A stretch of DNA of 64,000 nucleotides from Aquanectria penicillioides (GCA_003415625.1 PYIU01000001.1:4340746-4404745); one strand, 5' to 3'; positions 48,821 to 60,962 are shown, counted from the stretch's first letter. Program-made: numbers and translations. The notes: generated by a model from the letters alone, not told the origin.

Positions 48821-51583
48821 ATGGATTGGCACGACCCAAATTGCTCGAGTCTTGACATTACCTGTCTTGACAAGTCCCTATTGACGTGCCTCTCATGCGG
48901 ATCGTTTGGCTCCATCCTATCTGTTGCCGAGCCTACTCCAACCCAGTCCAGAGCCACCGGGCGCTGTCTTATTAGGCCACTGGCTTGGCCAAAATCTGCC
49001 GAATACGTCTCGAGCTTGAGTAATATTGGCGTGACTTGTTTTTTAAGTGACATAGAGAGCGAGCCCTCATACGTTCATCACGGAATGGTCTCGGGCACAG
49101 ATGAACCGACACCAAATGAGAACAGATTGGAAGTGAGTTTTCATCCAAACAAGCCAATGTCTGTCTCAATGCCTTCAACCAAATCTAATGGACAGATTGA
49201 GTAGTCTAAACCCTTCTCTTATCCCCATCTGGAGAAATCCGGACAGATACGCCTCCTCCAGTTGTCACCAGGTCTTCGCACAGAAACCCTGCACGGTCGA
49301 CTCCTGGTCGTCGAGTGGGATGACTCGCCGTCTTATGGTGCTTTGTCTTACACTTGGGCTGATGCCGACGATGATGCTACGCTTTGCCGACGCATTTTCC
49401 TAGGCGATGACTATCGCCCACTGCCAATTACCTTGAACTGCGATAGGGCTCTACGCGGACTGCGGCAAAGGCACTCGACAGTCACGCTATGGGTTGATTC
49501 GATCTGCATCAATCAGGCGTCTCCCACCGAGAGATCCCACCAAGTTTCACTGATGCAACATATTTACTCATTTGCTCAAGCCGTTCATGTGTATGTCGGG
49601 GAAGAGAACTATGGCTCTGACACAACTGGCGCCGAAGCTATGAACCGGTTGAGCAATCTCGACACATCAGAAGCAGGCCGCTCGCATTTTGGCAGTGCCC
49701 TTGAAATTCTAGACAGTTTCTTCGCTCGGCCGTATTTCGGGCGTCTCTGGGTGGTGCAAGAAGTGCTGCTTGCTCGTTCCATCACTGTACATTGCGGCGA
49801 ACGATCAATCAACCTTCTCAGAGACACAATTATCCGTGCCGAAGAAGATGGTGTGAAAGTCCCATCCTGGATCAGTCTAATCGGAAAGACTGGTCGCGAC
49901 TCCAAGATTTTTTCTCAAAACTTTGGAGAACTCCTCCTTGCCACTGCGGCCTGTGGAGTGAGCGACTTGCGCGACAAGATTTTTGGTCTCCTTGGTCTAG
50001 TTGAAGACGCGGAGCACGAGCTGCTAATCGCCGATTATGACCTAATGGTGCGAGAGGTATTCATCGGAATAGCCACCTACCTCTTGCAAACCAGACAGGG
50101 CTATAATATTCTAGAGATCACTAATATTGAGGAGTCCAACGATATGCGCACAAAGTATGGGATCCCAAGCTGGGTCCCACTTTGGGACTCTCAGACCGTC
50201 GTGTTTGCTCAACAAAACACTACAAGGGTTCTTGAGCAACTTACCGACGACTATAAGCAATACTCGGCGTCCGACTATGACAAGTTCTCATCTTTTAGGG
50301 TGCAGTCACTTAGCTCTCTCCTGCAGAGTCCAACCACTGAGATGTCGAATTCCACCCATCGGCCTCAGGTGCATTCCGAGACGGGCTACCTTATTACTAC
50401 TGGTTATAAAGTCATCGGTCTTAACGCCAATGTTTTAAAAGCAACTAAAAACCCCTCTTTAGTCAATGATGAGAACAGTAACATGATGGCAACGGATTTC
50501 TGGGAATTCCGTAGTGGTGCCATCCTAGCCATCCACGCACTCACATGGGTGCTTCAAAAGGCGCGCGGAAAATCCAAATCAAACCACCCGCTCCAGATCC
50601 TCAAAGTGGAAGGTTGCGAAAGGCTCTTCCTAGCAACTCAGTCAATTCCAGACATTAATCAAGCCGCATATCAGCTGCTGTGCCCCTGCGTGGCAGCTTT
50701 CATATACCCGTCCCAGAAAACCGGTTTTCGGAGCCCGCTTGTACCCAACGACCTACAGCTGATGGAACAATTTTATCCATTGAAATGGATATATGTTGAG
50801 TTCCTCTTCCAATGGAGGCGCATCCTCATGGTCCAAAAGTCAGCATCTCTCGATGAGGAACCAGACAGCCCAGAGGGCCGCAAAAACAAGCCGCCTAGGA
50901 TTTTCAGAAGACTTGAACAGGTTGAAAACACTCTGGGAAGACTATTCTGAGGCAATTACGTCGCCCAATCAGGCCACCTTCGACCCTGAGTTTCTATCAC
51001 TATTATCGGACCTCTTTCAGTATTGGGATACGTCAGCCTTTGGATCCGCCAGGAGTCTAATAAAGAAGCATGATGTGAAATCAACTACGAATCCTACATT
51101 TAGAGGATGGGCCAGCTCTATGAGTTTCCTGAACATCGCGGCGCGGTTGGAGTTTAGCGTGGATAGGTTCTCAAGGTCCCCGACGGCCAGCTGACATGGT
51201 CCAAGAATTTTCAATCAACACTTGACCATTGGAGAGAGAGCACGAAGGATTTGGCTGAATCATTGGATGCACTCTTAAACGTCGATTTCCTTGTGAAAAG
51301 TCGTGACCGTGACATTGTACTAACATGCGAGGTCGCCGACGAGATTTATGAGTCGGTCCACTCTTGCATCGCGGATTGCGACAACGAGACACAGGTGATA
51401 GAAAATCTAAGCAGGATCCCTTTGCTTGAGTCTGCTGATTGGGACATTTCTGGAAATTTGCTGTGGTCCATTATCGGCGCGCCGGATCGATGTGGGGAGG
51501 TGGAACGGATGGTTACCGGAAGAAATGAGATCCGGAGGATGCTGAACGCACGAGAGGACCTATGTCAGATCTTGATCATGTAA
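48821..51583 (+). CDS. HET-domain (heterokaryon incompatibility) protein
   Basis: HET-domain proteins are death effectors in fungal nonself recognition. Proposed exons: 48821-49132, 49205-50920, 50973-51166 and 51235-51583, giving 856 residues. The Cys-rich start (MDWHDPNCSS, then LTCLSCGSFG) is a common HET-protein N-terminus. After the first intron, GQIRLLQLSPG leads into the HET domain (~120-290) with YGALSYTWAD, LWVDSICINQ, VHVYVGEENYG and YFGRLWVVQEVLLA. The rest is a long helical region with no domain I can name. The first intron has GTGAGT and TAG. The last two introns have weak donors (GTTGAA, GTTCTC) and were accepted because they join coding-like segments in three frames without a stop; one indel near 51166 plus one near 50925 would be an alternative. 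A shorter 3' end at 50950 is also possible. Confidence 0.75.
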
Positions 51584-52000
51584 TTTTTGTCCTATAATTT
51601 TACGTCGAATCTCTTTGTTCCGGAACATTATGTGGGTTTGTTAGATTATTTATTGCTTGGATTGTTCAGAGAGAGGAATTTCAGACAAATAGGACTCAAT
51701 TTTCATACCTTCTATATATTTTACTTATTTTATTTATCTTATTTATCCTTCTTCTCATTTATTTGCCTCGTCCATTTTCTGTTCCACTTACCCTAAATGC
51801 GACGAAATGTAACGTAATCTTGAAGAGTTACAACACCCTAATTGTATTTAACTTGGTCAGCAGACCATAGGGTTTAATCTATTATCTCTGGTAGAGACTA
51901 CATCTTCATGTTGCGTGAAGGTCTGTTTAAAGGAGGTGTTTTGGGCTACCTGTCATTGGTGCTGCCTATGTAAGTGGTAACTTCAACGCCGGACATCACC
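51584..52000. other. AT-rich intergenic region
   Basis: 417 bp including a TTATTTAT-rich stretch near 51715-51770, probably the 3' flank of the HET gene. No gene seen. Confidence 0.45.
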
Positions 52001-52072
52001 GCCCCGTTGGCTCAGTGGTAAAGCGTATCACTAGTAATGATAAGATCACTGGTTCGATTCCAGTACGGGGCA
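52001..52072 (+). tRNA. tRNA-Thr(AGT), copy 1
   Basis: 72-nt cloverleaf without intron. Acceptor stem GCCCCGT/ACGGGGC with discriminator A. The anticodon stem is TATCA/TGATA around loop CTAGTAA, anticodon AGT, reading threonine ACU codons. The T arm is ACTGG TTCGATT CCAGT. A T run (ATTTTT) about 25 bp downstream can serve as the RNA polymerase III terminator. Confidence 0.95.
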
Positions 52073-52216
52073 GACATGAGGCTACCTGGCCGGTATAATT
52101 TTTGGGGGGGTTTCTGGCATTCTTTTTGGTGAAAGAATGCCATCGTTTTTGCTCCGGCATCCTTAGCCCTCCCTGGGTTGCCTATTTGGGCAGTCTTTTG
52201 GACACCCAGCATTCAA

Positions 52217-52288
52217 GCCCCGTTGGCTCAGTGGTAAAGCGTATCACTAGTAATGATAAGATCACTGGTTCGATTCCAGTACGGGGCA
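52217..52288 (+). tRNA. tRNA-Thr(AGT), copy 2
   Basis: Identical over all 72 nt to the copy 144 bp upstream. A six-T run about 25 bp downstream can terminate RNA polymerase III. The flanks are not similar to those of copy 1. Confidence 0.95.
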
Positions 52289-52795
52289 AACGCAAGGCCA
52301 TTCAGGCGATTCTCTTTTTTGCGGGCGGAATAAATAGGTGGAATTGGCGAAGAGGATGATGATGGACGGAAAATGGTACTACTGTGCTGGATGATGGGTG
52401 GTGGGGTTGAGGGCCGCACGTGAGCGGAAGGCAAACCTTTTTTATCACTTGGTTGGATGGAGGCTGAATGCACGGTGCCGTTCGGGAAGGAACGAAGGCA
52501 CGGGATGGGCGGTCGTTTAGTGGAGAAACAATTGAGTATCTGACCTTAATGACACAAGAAATGCGAGAGTGACGCGGACTGATCGGCAATTCTGTTCTTA
52601 CAATGGTGATAATGAGCAAGCAATGATGAATCTGCAGGCCCCTGGCACTCCTGTGAAGGAAGTGAGAGCAAAAAAGAAGACGTGGGGCAGGCAGGTTTGT
52701 CGCAGACCCTCCGTGTATGTAACTAACTGGGCGTGATCGGCACAAACATGGACGTAAAAAACGCAAAAAGAAGGTGGCTCAAGGGCCGTACGCCT
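52289..52795. other. Spacer between tRNA-Thr copies 2 and 3
   Basis: 507 bp with no supported gene. The two tRNA genes at its borders point toward each other, so both polymerase III terminators lie inside it. Confidence 0.45.
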
Positions 52796-52867
52796 TGCCC
52801 CGTACTGGAATCGAACCAGTGATCTTATCATTACTAGTGATACGCTTTACCACTGAGCCAACGGGGC
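52796..52867 (-). tRNA. tRNA-Thr(AGT), copy 3, inverted
   Basis: Identical over 72 nt to copies 1 and 2 but on the minus strand. Downstream on that strand, T runs near 52768 and 52757 can act as the polymerase III terminator. Confidence 0.95.
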
Positions 52868-53574
52868 TTTTCAGGCATAATTTGACGTCAAAAGGCTGTT
52901 GTTAAGGGGCATTTAAACCCCGCATCATGTTGGGGCAGGTGGTGTGATGTGAGTGTAGCTTTCGCCAGGGGTAAAATGACTAAGCGCCTAATAAGCGTCG
53001 TGCCCTGCTAAGGGGAAGAACCGGTAGCCACAAACCCAAAAAGGACAATTACCTTACCCAGTTCTAAACAAGAACAAGCTAGGATCAAGTAAGGAATAAA
53101 CTCGCCCTAAAAAATTTGTTGTTCCCGTGAGGGTTTGGCGAAAGGTTAGTATAATTACACGCTAACGGCGGCCACCCGAGCGGTTTCTGCTGTGTAATTG
53201 CAATGACCATTGAAGAGGACGTAATCTGGTACCCGGTTGCCACACAAATTTGGGCTGTTGTACTACTCATAGTGTCTGATCAAGTTCCATTTGTCTACAA
53301 GTCTAATTCAGTCTCCATAATTCCCTAGGTGTTGTTCCTTGACATCGCAGATGATCCGTTGGTTCCTTTAAACACTCTGATACCGTGCCTTTGTAAATGA
53401 AAACTCCAAATTGTGACCAATGCTTTCCTTTTTAGCTCCATCCCAATCGTTTTTCCCGCCCCGAAGCAGATGCATCGCTATTGTCCAATACCACCGTGTT
53501 ACCCCTTAACTTTTACTTTTCCAATTTGGTCATGAACCCATGCCATGTTTGTGCTTTGCTTTGTCGTGTCCTGG
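52868..53574. other. Intergenic region
   Basis: 707 bp between the third tRNA-Thr gene and the 3' end of the transporter. Nothing recognised. Confidence 0.45.
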
Positions 53575-55316
53575 TTAGTTTCGAATCGCGCGAACCTGAA
53601 CCGTGGTACCGTCCTTGTCACCACCCACATACCGGAGAGTGGCCGAGTCGGTCTCCGAATCGGAGCTCGAAGCCTCCGGCTCTCCCTCCTTCTGCTTGGT
53701 GTTATCCTGGGAACTTGCCTTTCCTAGATCCAAGAAGAAGCACATGACCAGCGCCACCGCTCCACTACCCACACCAATCCAAAAGACCCCCTTTGTACTA
53801 TGCCTTCGCATCCATTCCGTTGTCCTTGAATTTTCCGAGAGCCACAGAAGGGATTGCTAAGAAGAATGCACTGGCGATGAAGATGGTAACGTAGATGAGC
53901 GCACCTGCCATTCCCTGGTGGTGGCGAGGCAAACTGGTGGTGAGGAACACGTTGCCCACTGTCCAAAGTACATCAACACAGGCGGCTTCAGCAAGCATGG
54001 CTGGGAAAACCCAGGCCCAATAATTGGGGCTCTCGGGAATAAGGGCGAAAAGAAGAACGGCGATAATTTTGCATGAGCCAGAAAGAACAAGAAGCAGCCG
54101 TCCAGGGAGGATGTGGAGAAGGAGGCCACTACCAACGGAGAGGAACAGGCCGCCAGCCGCCCAAGGGGCAAACCACAACGCAGCTGTCATGGATTCCTCT
54201 TTAAGAATGTTATTAATACTGAATCATTGTTAGATGGAGTTACGAAACTGAGAAAATACATAGCCACATACTAAAAGTTGGAATAAAAGAGGAAGATGGC
54301 GTAAACACCCCAAATGAGAAAGAGGGTGAGCAGCATTCTTACCATAGACTTGACTTTGAAGGTTGCAGGTGGGACTAGAGGTGAGGATGCTTTCCATCCC
54401 TCAATATACACAGTCGCGCCGAGGAAAGCAATACCGATGACAAGTGTGAGGATGATCTGAGGGGACGACCAACCCAGCTGGCGGCTATCGGTAATGGCGC
54501 AAATGATCAAGACCAGACCTGGAACCATGGTGAACAGCCCCCACCAGTCCACTGTAACACCACGCTTGCGGGCTTCCCCGTAATCGCGAGGTGCTGTCAG
54601 AAGGGATCTAATACAGCAAACCATGGCGATGATAGCGCCCGGCCTAAAGTACCAACCCCAGGTGAGAAGCTTTTGGGACATGCCGCCAACGATCATGCCC
54701 AAGAAAAATCCCAAGGGAGACAAAGCACCGTTAAAGCCTGAATACAAGGTTCTTTCGAGGGCCTAGCCTGTAGATGCGGCCGAGTAGAGACATACCAGCT
54801 GGGAGGAAAGCGGCGGCCCCAATGCCTTCCATAGCTCGGCAACAGACAAGTATCATGAAATTTTTGCTGAATCCAGTGGCGATGGTCCATGTGATGAACC
54901 AGATGATGCCGCCATGAAACATGATATATCCACCATACATGTCCGCCAATCGACCACAGGGAAACAGGAAAGCGCCAGCCATGAGCATAATAACACTTGA
55001 AGGCCATGTTCGTGAAGCTTCTGGGATGTCTAGAGGGTCAATAAGCCCCGGGAGAACGACCTGAAAATCTCCAATGAAGAAAAACTTATCATACCAATCA
55101 ATGATGAGTTCAAATCCGGGTGAATGATCATTCAGGAGACTGTACGGCCATGGGTAAAGCCATCAACATAGATCCGACGAAAACCACTTCGACGAAGGTG
55201 GATGAGAACACATCAGGTCGCTTGCGACCCAACTTCTCAAAATCGAGCTCCTTAGGGATCTCATCCACCACCACCACCACTGTGGAAACCGACTCGGAAC
55301 TCGTGCTTTTCCTCAT
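53575..55316 (-). pseudogene. DHA2-type MFS transporter with two frame breaks
   Basis: Major facilitator transporter of the drug:H+ antiporter-2 / aminotriazole-resistance type (14 membrane segments expected). Exons on the minus strand: 55316-55146, 55084-54272 and 54218-53575; introns of 61 and 53 bp are normal. Conserved segments include GAFLFPCGRLADMYGGYIMF, RAMEGIGAAAFLPAGMSLLG, SPLGFFLGMIVGG, TVDWWGLFTMVPGLVLIICA and GVFWIGVGSGAVALVMCFF. The frame breaks twice. Near 54745, after GPRKNLV, the coding signal continues one base out of frame at SGFNGALSPLGFF. Near 53808, after GMDAK, TAG is reached while the last membrane segment continues in another frame. Each equals one extra base. A 58-bp intron (GTATGT to TTCAG) could bypass the first break but would delete the conserved loop; no intron fits the second. 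Probably a pseudogene, unless both are sequence errors. Confidence 0.65.
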
Positions 55317-57078
55317 GCCTGGAGTAATGATAAAATGAACTGATTGTAAGGGGAGAATAAAGAGAGAATTCAAGTTGTATGAATTTGTGCAGACAAATCC
55401 TCACGGCATTAAGTTTGCGCCTACGTTTCGATATCAAGTTTGTTCAAAAGCGGTGCTGTGAAGGTGTAATCGCACAAAAGCCAAACTCTCTGAGCTGTTT
55501 GGAGGCCAGAACCAGCTTGCGAGTCCTTGAATAGATCATTCATCTTTTCATATCCTTTTATAGCTGACCACTGACTCCTCGCAGTAGCCCGACAGCCCCC
55601 GATATCGTGACATCTCAGAGTACCCAAGGGGTAGGGCACGATGGCGAAAGACTGGCGAAAACAGACGAGACTTCATCAATATGAATGGCTAGCGGTGTGC
55701 TCAACGCACGGGATGCTCGATGACTCCCTCTTTTGGGCAGATTGAAAGCCTAGCTATCTCCACCGAATGGCGAGATCTGGCCGGCATGTGTCATAATATG
55801 GGAAATGGTGGGAGGAGCATGGCCGTTTGATGTGTCATGGGATCGTGCTGGGCAAAAACAGTTCAACGGTGAACAAAAACCATCGTTCAACTATCGTGAA
55901 GCCGTCGGCGAAATCGTCGGTGGAGGTTGTGGAATTTTCGACATGGCGGAAGGAGGAAACAAAGCTTCACCCCTCGGGTTTGAGAGACCCATCGAGATAA
56001 AAGCTTGACACCCCGTGGGCCATCGAGACGATCACAAGGGCTCGGCTGAGCAGAGTCACAACGGGGCCAGGGACCCTGGGGAAGCCACAGCCGGAGCCCT
56101 CCAAGCTGCGCCAGCTGATAGCTGATTTCCCCTTTGAGCGACTTTGGCGCGTCTGGCTGGATGATGAATCGTGGTTTGGCATTGTGTTAACGCGATCTAT
56201 TGGGATAAGGTTTATTCTGGCCTCGAGAGGTGGTACCTTGCCGGCCGGACCCAGGTGAGAAATGCAGGTCCCGATTTCTGGGCTGCACGATTTGTCGTTT
56301 CCTTTCCTATTTCGGGCGGGCGTCGGGGTCGGCCATAGTCGGATTGTGACTGGAGAAGTGGGGCCGGATGATGTGCGGGAAGCCATGGAACGGCGGGAGG
56401 GATGGTGGCCTTTTGGGTTGGAAGCTATGGATCACAGACGCCCGGAGCGGAGTTGGAGCATGGGGACAAGGCATGGAGCAAGCCTGCTGAAGCTTGTCCG
56501 CGCATGTGCGCCGGAGCGGCGCCGCAGGGCAGGCAGAGCAGAGAGCGGAGCCGAGCCGAGCCAAGGTAAGGCAAGCCGAGACGAGGGTGAGGAGAGGATC
56601 GCGAGGGGAGTGGAGGAGGTGGAGGAGGTGGAGGGCGGCCACATAACTGGGTATCCATCCAAGAGCGTGAGGCGAGGTTATGGTTTGACTTGGCTCAAGG
56701 TGAGGCGGCAAGGCGAGACGTATAGCCGTTGCGCTGACTATCCGGCCTTCCCATGTCCTTGCCTCCTTGGTCCTTTGGTCCCCGGAGCCCCGATCTAGCG
56801 ATAACCCAAGATGTCGGGGTTTGCTGATGCGATTACATATCTAATCGCACCCGTAGCACGTCTCTTTTTCCGTGTCGAGTCATGGGATCCCACCACGACC
56901 GATACATTTGACCCCTCGACTTACCCCTCGACCCCTCCCCCCAGAAGCTTGCAACGCCCAAACAACTATCTCTCTCACCAAAAGCAACAGGACCTTGACC
57001 ATGACGGCCCTGTAGCACCCGCTCTTTGCTCCATACCTTCCCCCACGATAAGCCTGCTGCTCGGACAGCGTTCGGCGC
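55317..57078. other. Intergenic region between transporter and regulator
   Basis: 1.76 kb between divergent genes. GC-rich around 56500-56650 with repeated GAGCCGAGCC-like and GGAGGTGGAG-like words. Open frames here are compositionally biased. No gene supported. Confidence 0.45.
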
Positions 57079-58888
57079 ATGCCGCTAAGCAACAGCAAAC
57101 CGTGTCACAACTGCCGTCGTCGACGCCTGCGCTGTGACCGCTCGTGGCCAACATGCCACAAATGTGCGGTTTCGGGGCAGGAATGCCTCGGGTATGGCAA
57201 AGTTTTCGTTTGGACACAGGGGATTGATTCCCAGGGCAATGTCAATCCGCCGCCTACCCGGAGACTCGCCGATGATGGGGGCCAGCCGAGCCAGATTCAT
57301 TTGGGCCAGCAGCAGCTAGACCAGCCGCACTCGGATGCCATGCCGATGTCCACAAGCGTCAACGTGGACATGGTGACCGGTGATCATCATCAGCAACATC
57401 AGCAAGAAAACCAAGAGCAAGACTCTCAGTATCAGCAGCAGCAGCAGCAGCGACCACACTGGCCGTCCCGTTCTGGTGCTTTGACCGACCCTTTGTTCCA
57501 AGACCTCGACCGAAACTCACGATACTACTTGGCCCATTGTTCGTGGCGTTCTATCCCTTTCCTGACTATTGGCCTCGCACTAACGCATGCACCAGTTTCC
57601 GACCGCGTGTGCAAAGACCTCGTGGTTCGAGACACGCCGGAGAGTAACCCATTTCGCGAGCTCTTACCCTTGACTCGCAAGCACCCTCTACTACTCCAAA
57701 TTCTCATCGCGACATCGGCCATCCACTGGTCCAACATCTTTCGCCCTCACCACACCATCCCCACCGGTCTCACCGACCCTGGTGGATATCTTTCTCTGCT
57801 TCGCTCCAAGGACCTCGTGACCCGGCAAGCTTTGATCGATGCACTGACGGCGAAGCAAAAGGCCATGAGCCACCTGCGCGAGGTGCTCGAGACGCTCGAC
57901 CCCGCTGGCAGCGAGGTTGCATTAGCCGCCATGCACTTCTTCATCAAATTCGACCTCATTGACCTCGACAAGTCAGATGGACATAGCTGGAAGGCCCATC
58001 TGGAAGGTGCCACCAGTATCATGAGGTTGCTTAGCCCCGACAGCTCCACCAACGCAGCCAGTAGGATGCTGCGGGACCGTGTCATTTCCGACTGCTTCAT
58101 GTAAGTCCAAGCCTTCCTGGTCTCGACCGTGGCTAGAAGCCGACCCGGATCCGAAGCGCTAACGACCTTGTCTTCCCCATTATAGCTACCACATTCTTGG
58201 CTCGACTTTGGCATCCGGGGGGCTGGCAGCCCGAATTGCTCGCTATGCATTCGAGCTCTTGCCGGTTATGAAGCGGGTGGAGCTGACAAGCTATCTGTCA
58301 TGCCCCCCAGAGATTTTGCAAATTATTCTGTCAGCATCTCAGCTTTCGCCCGAGACCCCGTTGGTGGATGGCCTGCTTCCTGCAGCTGACGAGGCCTTGG
58401 CCCTCATCGATCAGGCACTTACACTGGACATCCCAGCTTGGGCTTCTCACCTCCAGCGGCACGGCATCATCATTGACCTTGAAAGCCGGGTGCACCTCGC
58501 TTCAGCCCACCGGTCCGCAGCCTGCCTCTACATTCTGCAAGCACTCCCAGTGGTGCGAGCGGTGAGGCCAGTGGACACCGATGTCCTCGTAGACGACATC
58601 CTAAGCAACCTCGCGCACATTGGCGAAGACGACCCGTATTTCAAGGCCACGTCATGGCCAACCTTTATTGCCGGAGCGGAAACGCGCGACCCGGAGAAGC
58701 GAACTTGGTCCTTGACAAGGCTGTTAGCGATCTGGGAAATCTGCCCGTGGGGCTATCTGTTTACAGCAATTGAGATGCTCAAGGCAACATGGGCACTGCA
58801 AGATGCTGGTGGGAACAGCCAGGACGGAACTGGAGTCAACTGGTTGCGAGATTTGCGAGGCCTCGGATTTGAACATCTGATTGTTTGA
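57079..58888 (+). CDS. Zn2Cys6 transcription factor
   Basis: Fungal binuclear zinc cluster regulator. Exons 57079-58100 and 58186-58888 with an 85-bp intron (GTAAGT, GCTAAC, TATAG) give 574 residues. The zinc cluster at residues ~9-36 has spacing C-x2-C-x6-C-x6-C-x2-C-x6-C (begins CHNCRRRRLRC). A Gln/His-rich stretch at ~80-135 includes a CAG-encoded polyglutamine run. The remainder is the helical fungal-specific regulatory domain (fungal_trans_2 type), e.g. HPLLLQILIATSAIHWSN and HLEGATSIMRLLSPDS. It is divergent from the broken MFS transporter; such pairs are often regulator and target, but nothing here shows that directly. Confidence 0.88.
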
Positions 58889-60440
58889 ACCAGAAACTCC
58901 CTCGTTTGCTTGTTTGACTTATTTGACTTGTTCTTCCTCCCCCTTCCTTTTCTGGACCTGGCTTGCCCTGAAAAGGAGCGCTGCAGACTGGGTGCGCGTA
59001 TGTCAATAGAAGGGAGACCCAAAAAAAAAGTTTCTGCTTTTTCTACAAGATTGAGAGCTACGGAATGAACAGCTACAGAAAGGAGACTAGACTAGAGGGG
59101 GGGAACACCCGAGTCTCTGAAGACCCGCACACACATTTGGTGTGTTATTTAGCATTGGCAGGAGCTCCCCTGTCCCTGCTCGCCTGTACCTACTTTAGCA
59201 TTAGGTAGGTCCCAGCTAGACAGTCACCTGCCTTTGCCTTTGAAGGAAGGTGCAGCATTGCAATTGCTTGCGCCTCTATGGTATGGCAGAATACTACAAA
59301 TCAAGGCAAGGGTCATCGTCCTATGCGGCTAATGCAAGTGCTCTGGTCACGAACCAGCTTGTAAGCGACATGAAAAAGCCCTTCCCTTCCATTCAGATCC
59401 CCCCACTGACAGCCCCAACATCAAAGCGAAACCACACGATGCATACCTGCAGAGCTACAGCTACAGCACAGCTACAGCACAGCACAGTTTAGCACATGTC
59501 ACTGCTGCGCATGATTGTATGTACGGTGAGGTGGCCGATTCTTCATCCGCATCTCCATGCTCCATGCTCCATGCTCCATGCTCCATGCTTCAGGCGCCAG
59601 CCTCCAGCCATTAGCCTCCAGATCTCGGTGCTTTCTTGTTCCCCCATGCTTGTTTCCGCCTCCTCTGGTTCATCATGCCTGCCGGCGGCCCGGCGCAGGG
59701 TCCATAGGTATATCTGTGAGGCCATCGATGATTTACTTCCCAGCCGGCATTTACCGTAGCATCCATGTATGTGCCTACATATGGTAATTATATGGAAGAC
59801 AGTGGTCCTGCATGTCGCTGGAACCTCTTGACCAGCCCCACCGAGAGAAATCGCTAGTTGGTGGGCGAATCTCGGCCGAGAACATCGGAAGTCTCATTTC
59901 CATGAGGCGGTAACATCTCCGACTACACCCTTCTTCGGTGCCCCCTCGCCATGCTCGGCTGCACGCTTTTGCCTACAGCTTTTTGCCACTCCCAAAGTCT
60001 ATTCATAGATACACCTTTGATCCTGAGACAAGAGATCGCCCAGCCCTGAAGCTGGAAACTCGGATGTTTCTGTTGCCGTAGCTCCGATGGTCCCCGTTTC
60101 AGCTGTTCTCGCTGCAACACAGACCTCCGGAGCCAGTCGCATTCTGCTTTAGCAAACAGCGACAAAAAAACAGAAAACGATTCCTGTGACAAGGTATCCG
60201 CTAGGCAAATTCCCCGACCCAATCTCGAACAACCCACGTGTGATGGTCTTGCGGGGAGCGAATGGAGGCCTTTGAACAAATTCTTGGCACATGTCCTCGA
60301 CTCTAGGGACAAGGCAAAAAAAAAAAGGGTTTATCCACTTACACGATACATCGCCATCTGAGACCCACAACGTCTCCCCCTCCCTCCACCCCACAGCACA
60401 ACCAACTCCGGACGAAAAATAGAAAACACCCAAAAAGTAG
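58889..60440. other. Intergenic region with short tandem repeats
   Basis: 1.55 kb without a supported gene. It contains an AGCTACAGC-rich stretch near 59450-59490 and a 7-bp minisatellite at 59553-59587. Open frames are shadows of these repeats or domain-free. Confidence 0.45.
59553..59587. repeat. CTCCATG heptanucleotide minisatellite
   Basis: Five perfect consecutive copies of CTCCATG (35 bp) in an intergenic region. It has no spacers. Confidence 0.9.
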
Positions 60441-60512
60441 AGGTCCCAGAGGGAGTCGAACCCTCGCTGGCGGAATCAGAATCCGCAGTCATAACCGTTA
60501 GACCATGGAACC
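60441..60512 (-). tRNA. tRNA-Gln(CTG)
   Basis: 72-nt cloverleaf on the minus strand. Acceptor stem GGTTCCA/TGGGACC (one G-U pair), discriminator T. The anticodon arm GCGGA TTCTGAT TCCGC gives anticodon CTG, reading glutamine CAG. The T arm is GAGGG TTCGACT CCCTC. A five-T run follows about 4 bp downstream as polymerase III terminator. No intron. Confidence 0.93.
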
Positions 60513-60811
60513 CATGGAACGATGCTGCCGAGCCAATCGCAATCGTCTGAAGAGGCCAAGCGCTGTGGCTCCTACACGCAGGGACACCACCTCCTTGCGC
60601 TTCTCGCAAAACATCGTGTTTCTTTGCTCGTCTCAATTGTCCTAGAACGGTGTTCATCTGCGAAACAGACCGGCACCATCGTTGCTCCGCCACAGAACAT
60701 TGGGCTCGGACAGTGATGTAGATGCTAAGGAAGCCCCTTGGGAGGCAACTTCACGAGTTTAAACACTAAACTTGGTGGTATAGACAATTCTCATTATGAC
60801 TTCACTTTGTG

Positions 60812-60818
60812 TATATAA
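60812..60818 (+). promoter_or_regulatory. TATA box of the GAS1-like gene
   Basis: TATATAA about 200 bp before the start codon of the secreted protein gene, at the beginning of an otherwise CT-rich leader. A clear TATA element is consistent with a regulated gene; use is inferred. Confidence 0.45.
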
Positions 60819-60962
60819 TCTCAAGCCCGTCTTCACAAATCCAACTTGTTAGCATCAGCAATCAGCCCTGACATCTCCAGCCTCTTTCTTCCGCAGTTTA
60901 ATTCGATTCTCCAAGCCCCGGTGGCCCTTTTCAACTTTCAATTCTTACGCCAGTCGTTTCTA

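Noticed and set aside
59553..59587. Possible CRISPR-like array
   Set aside because: Contiguous 7-bp units without spacers, in a eukaryotic genome; a plain minisatellite.
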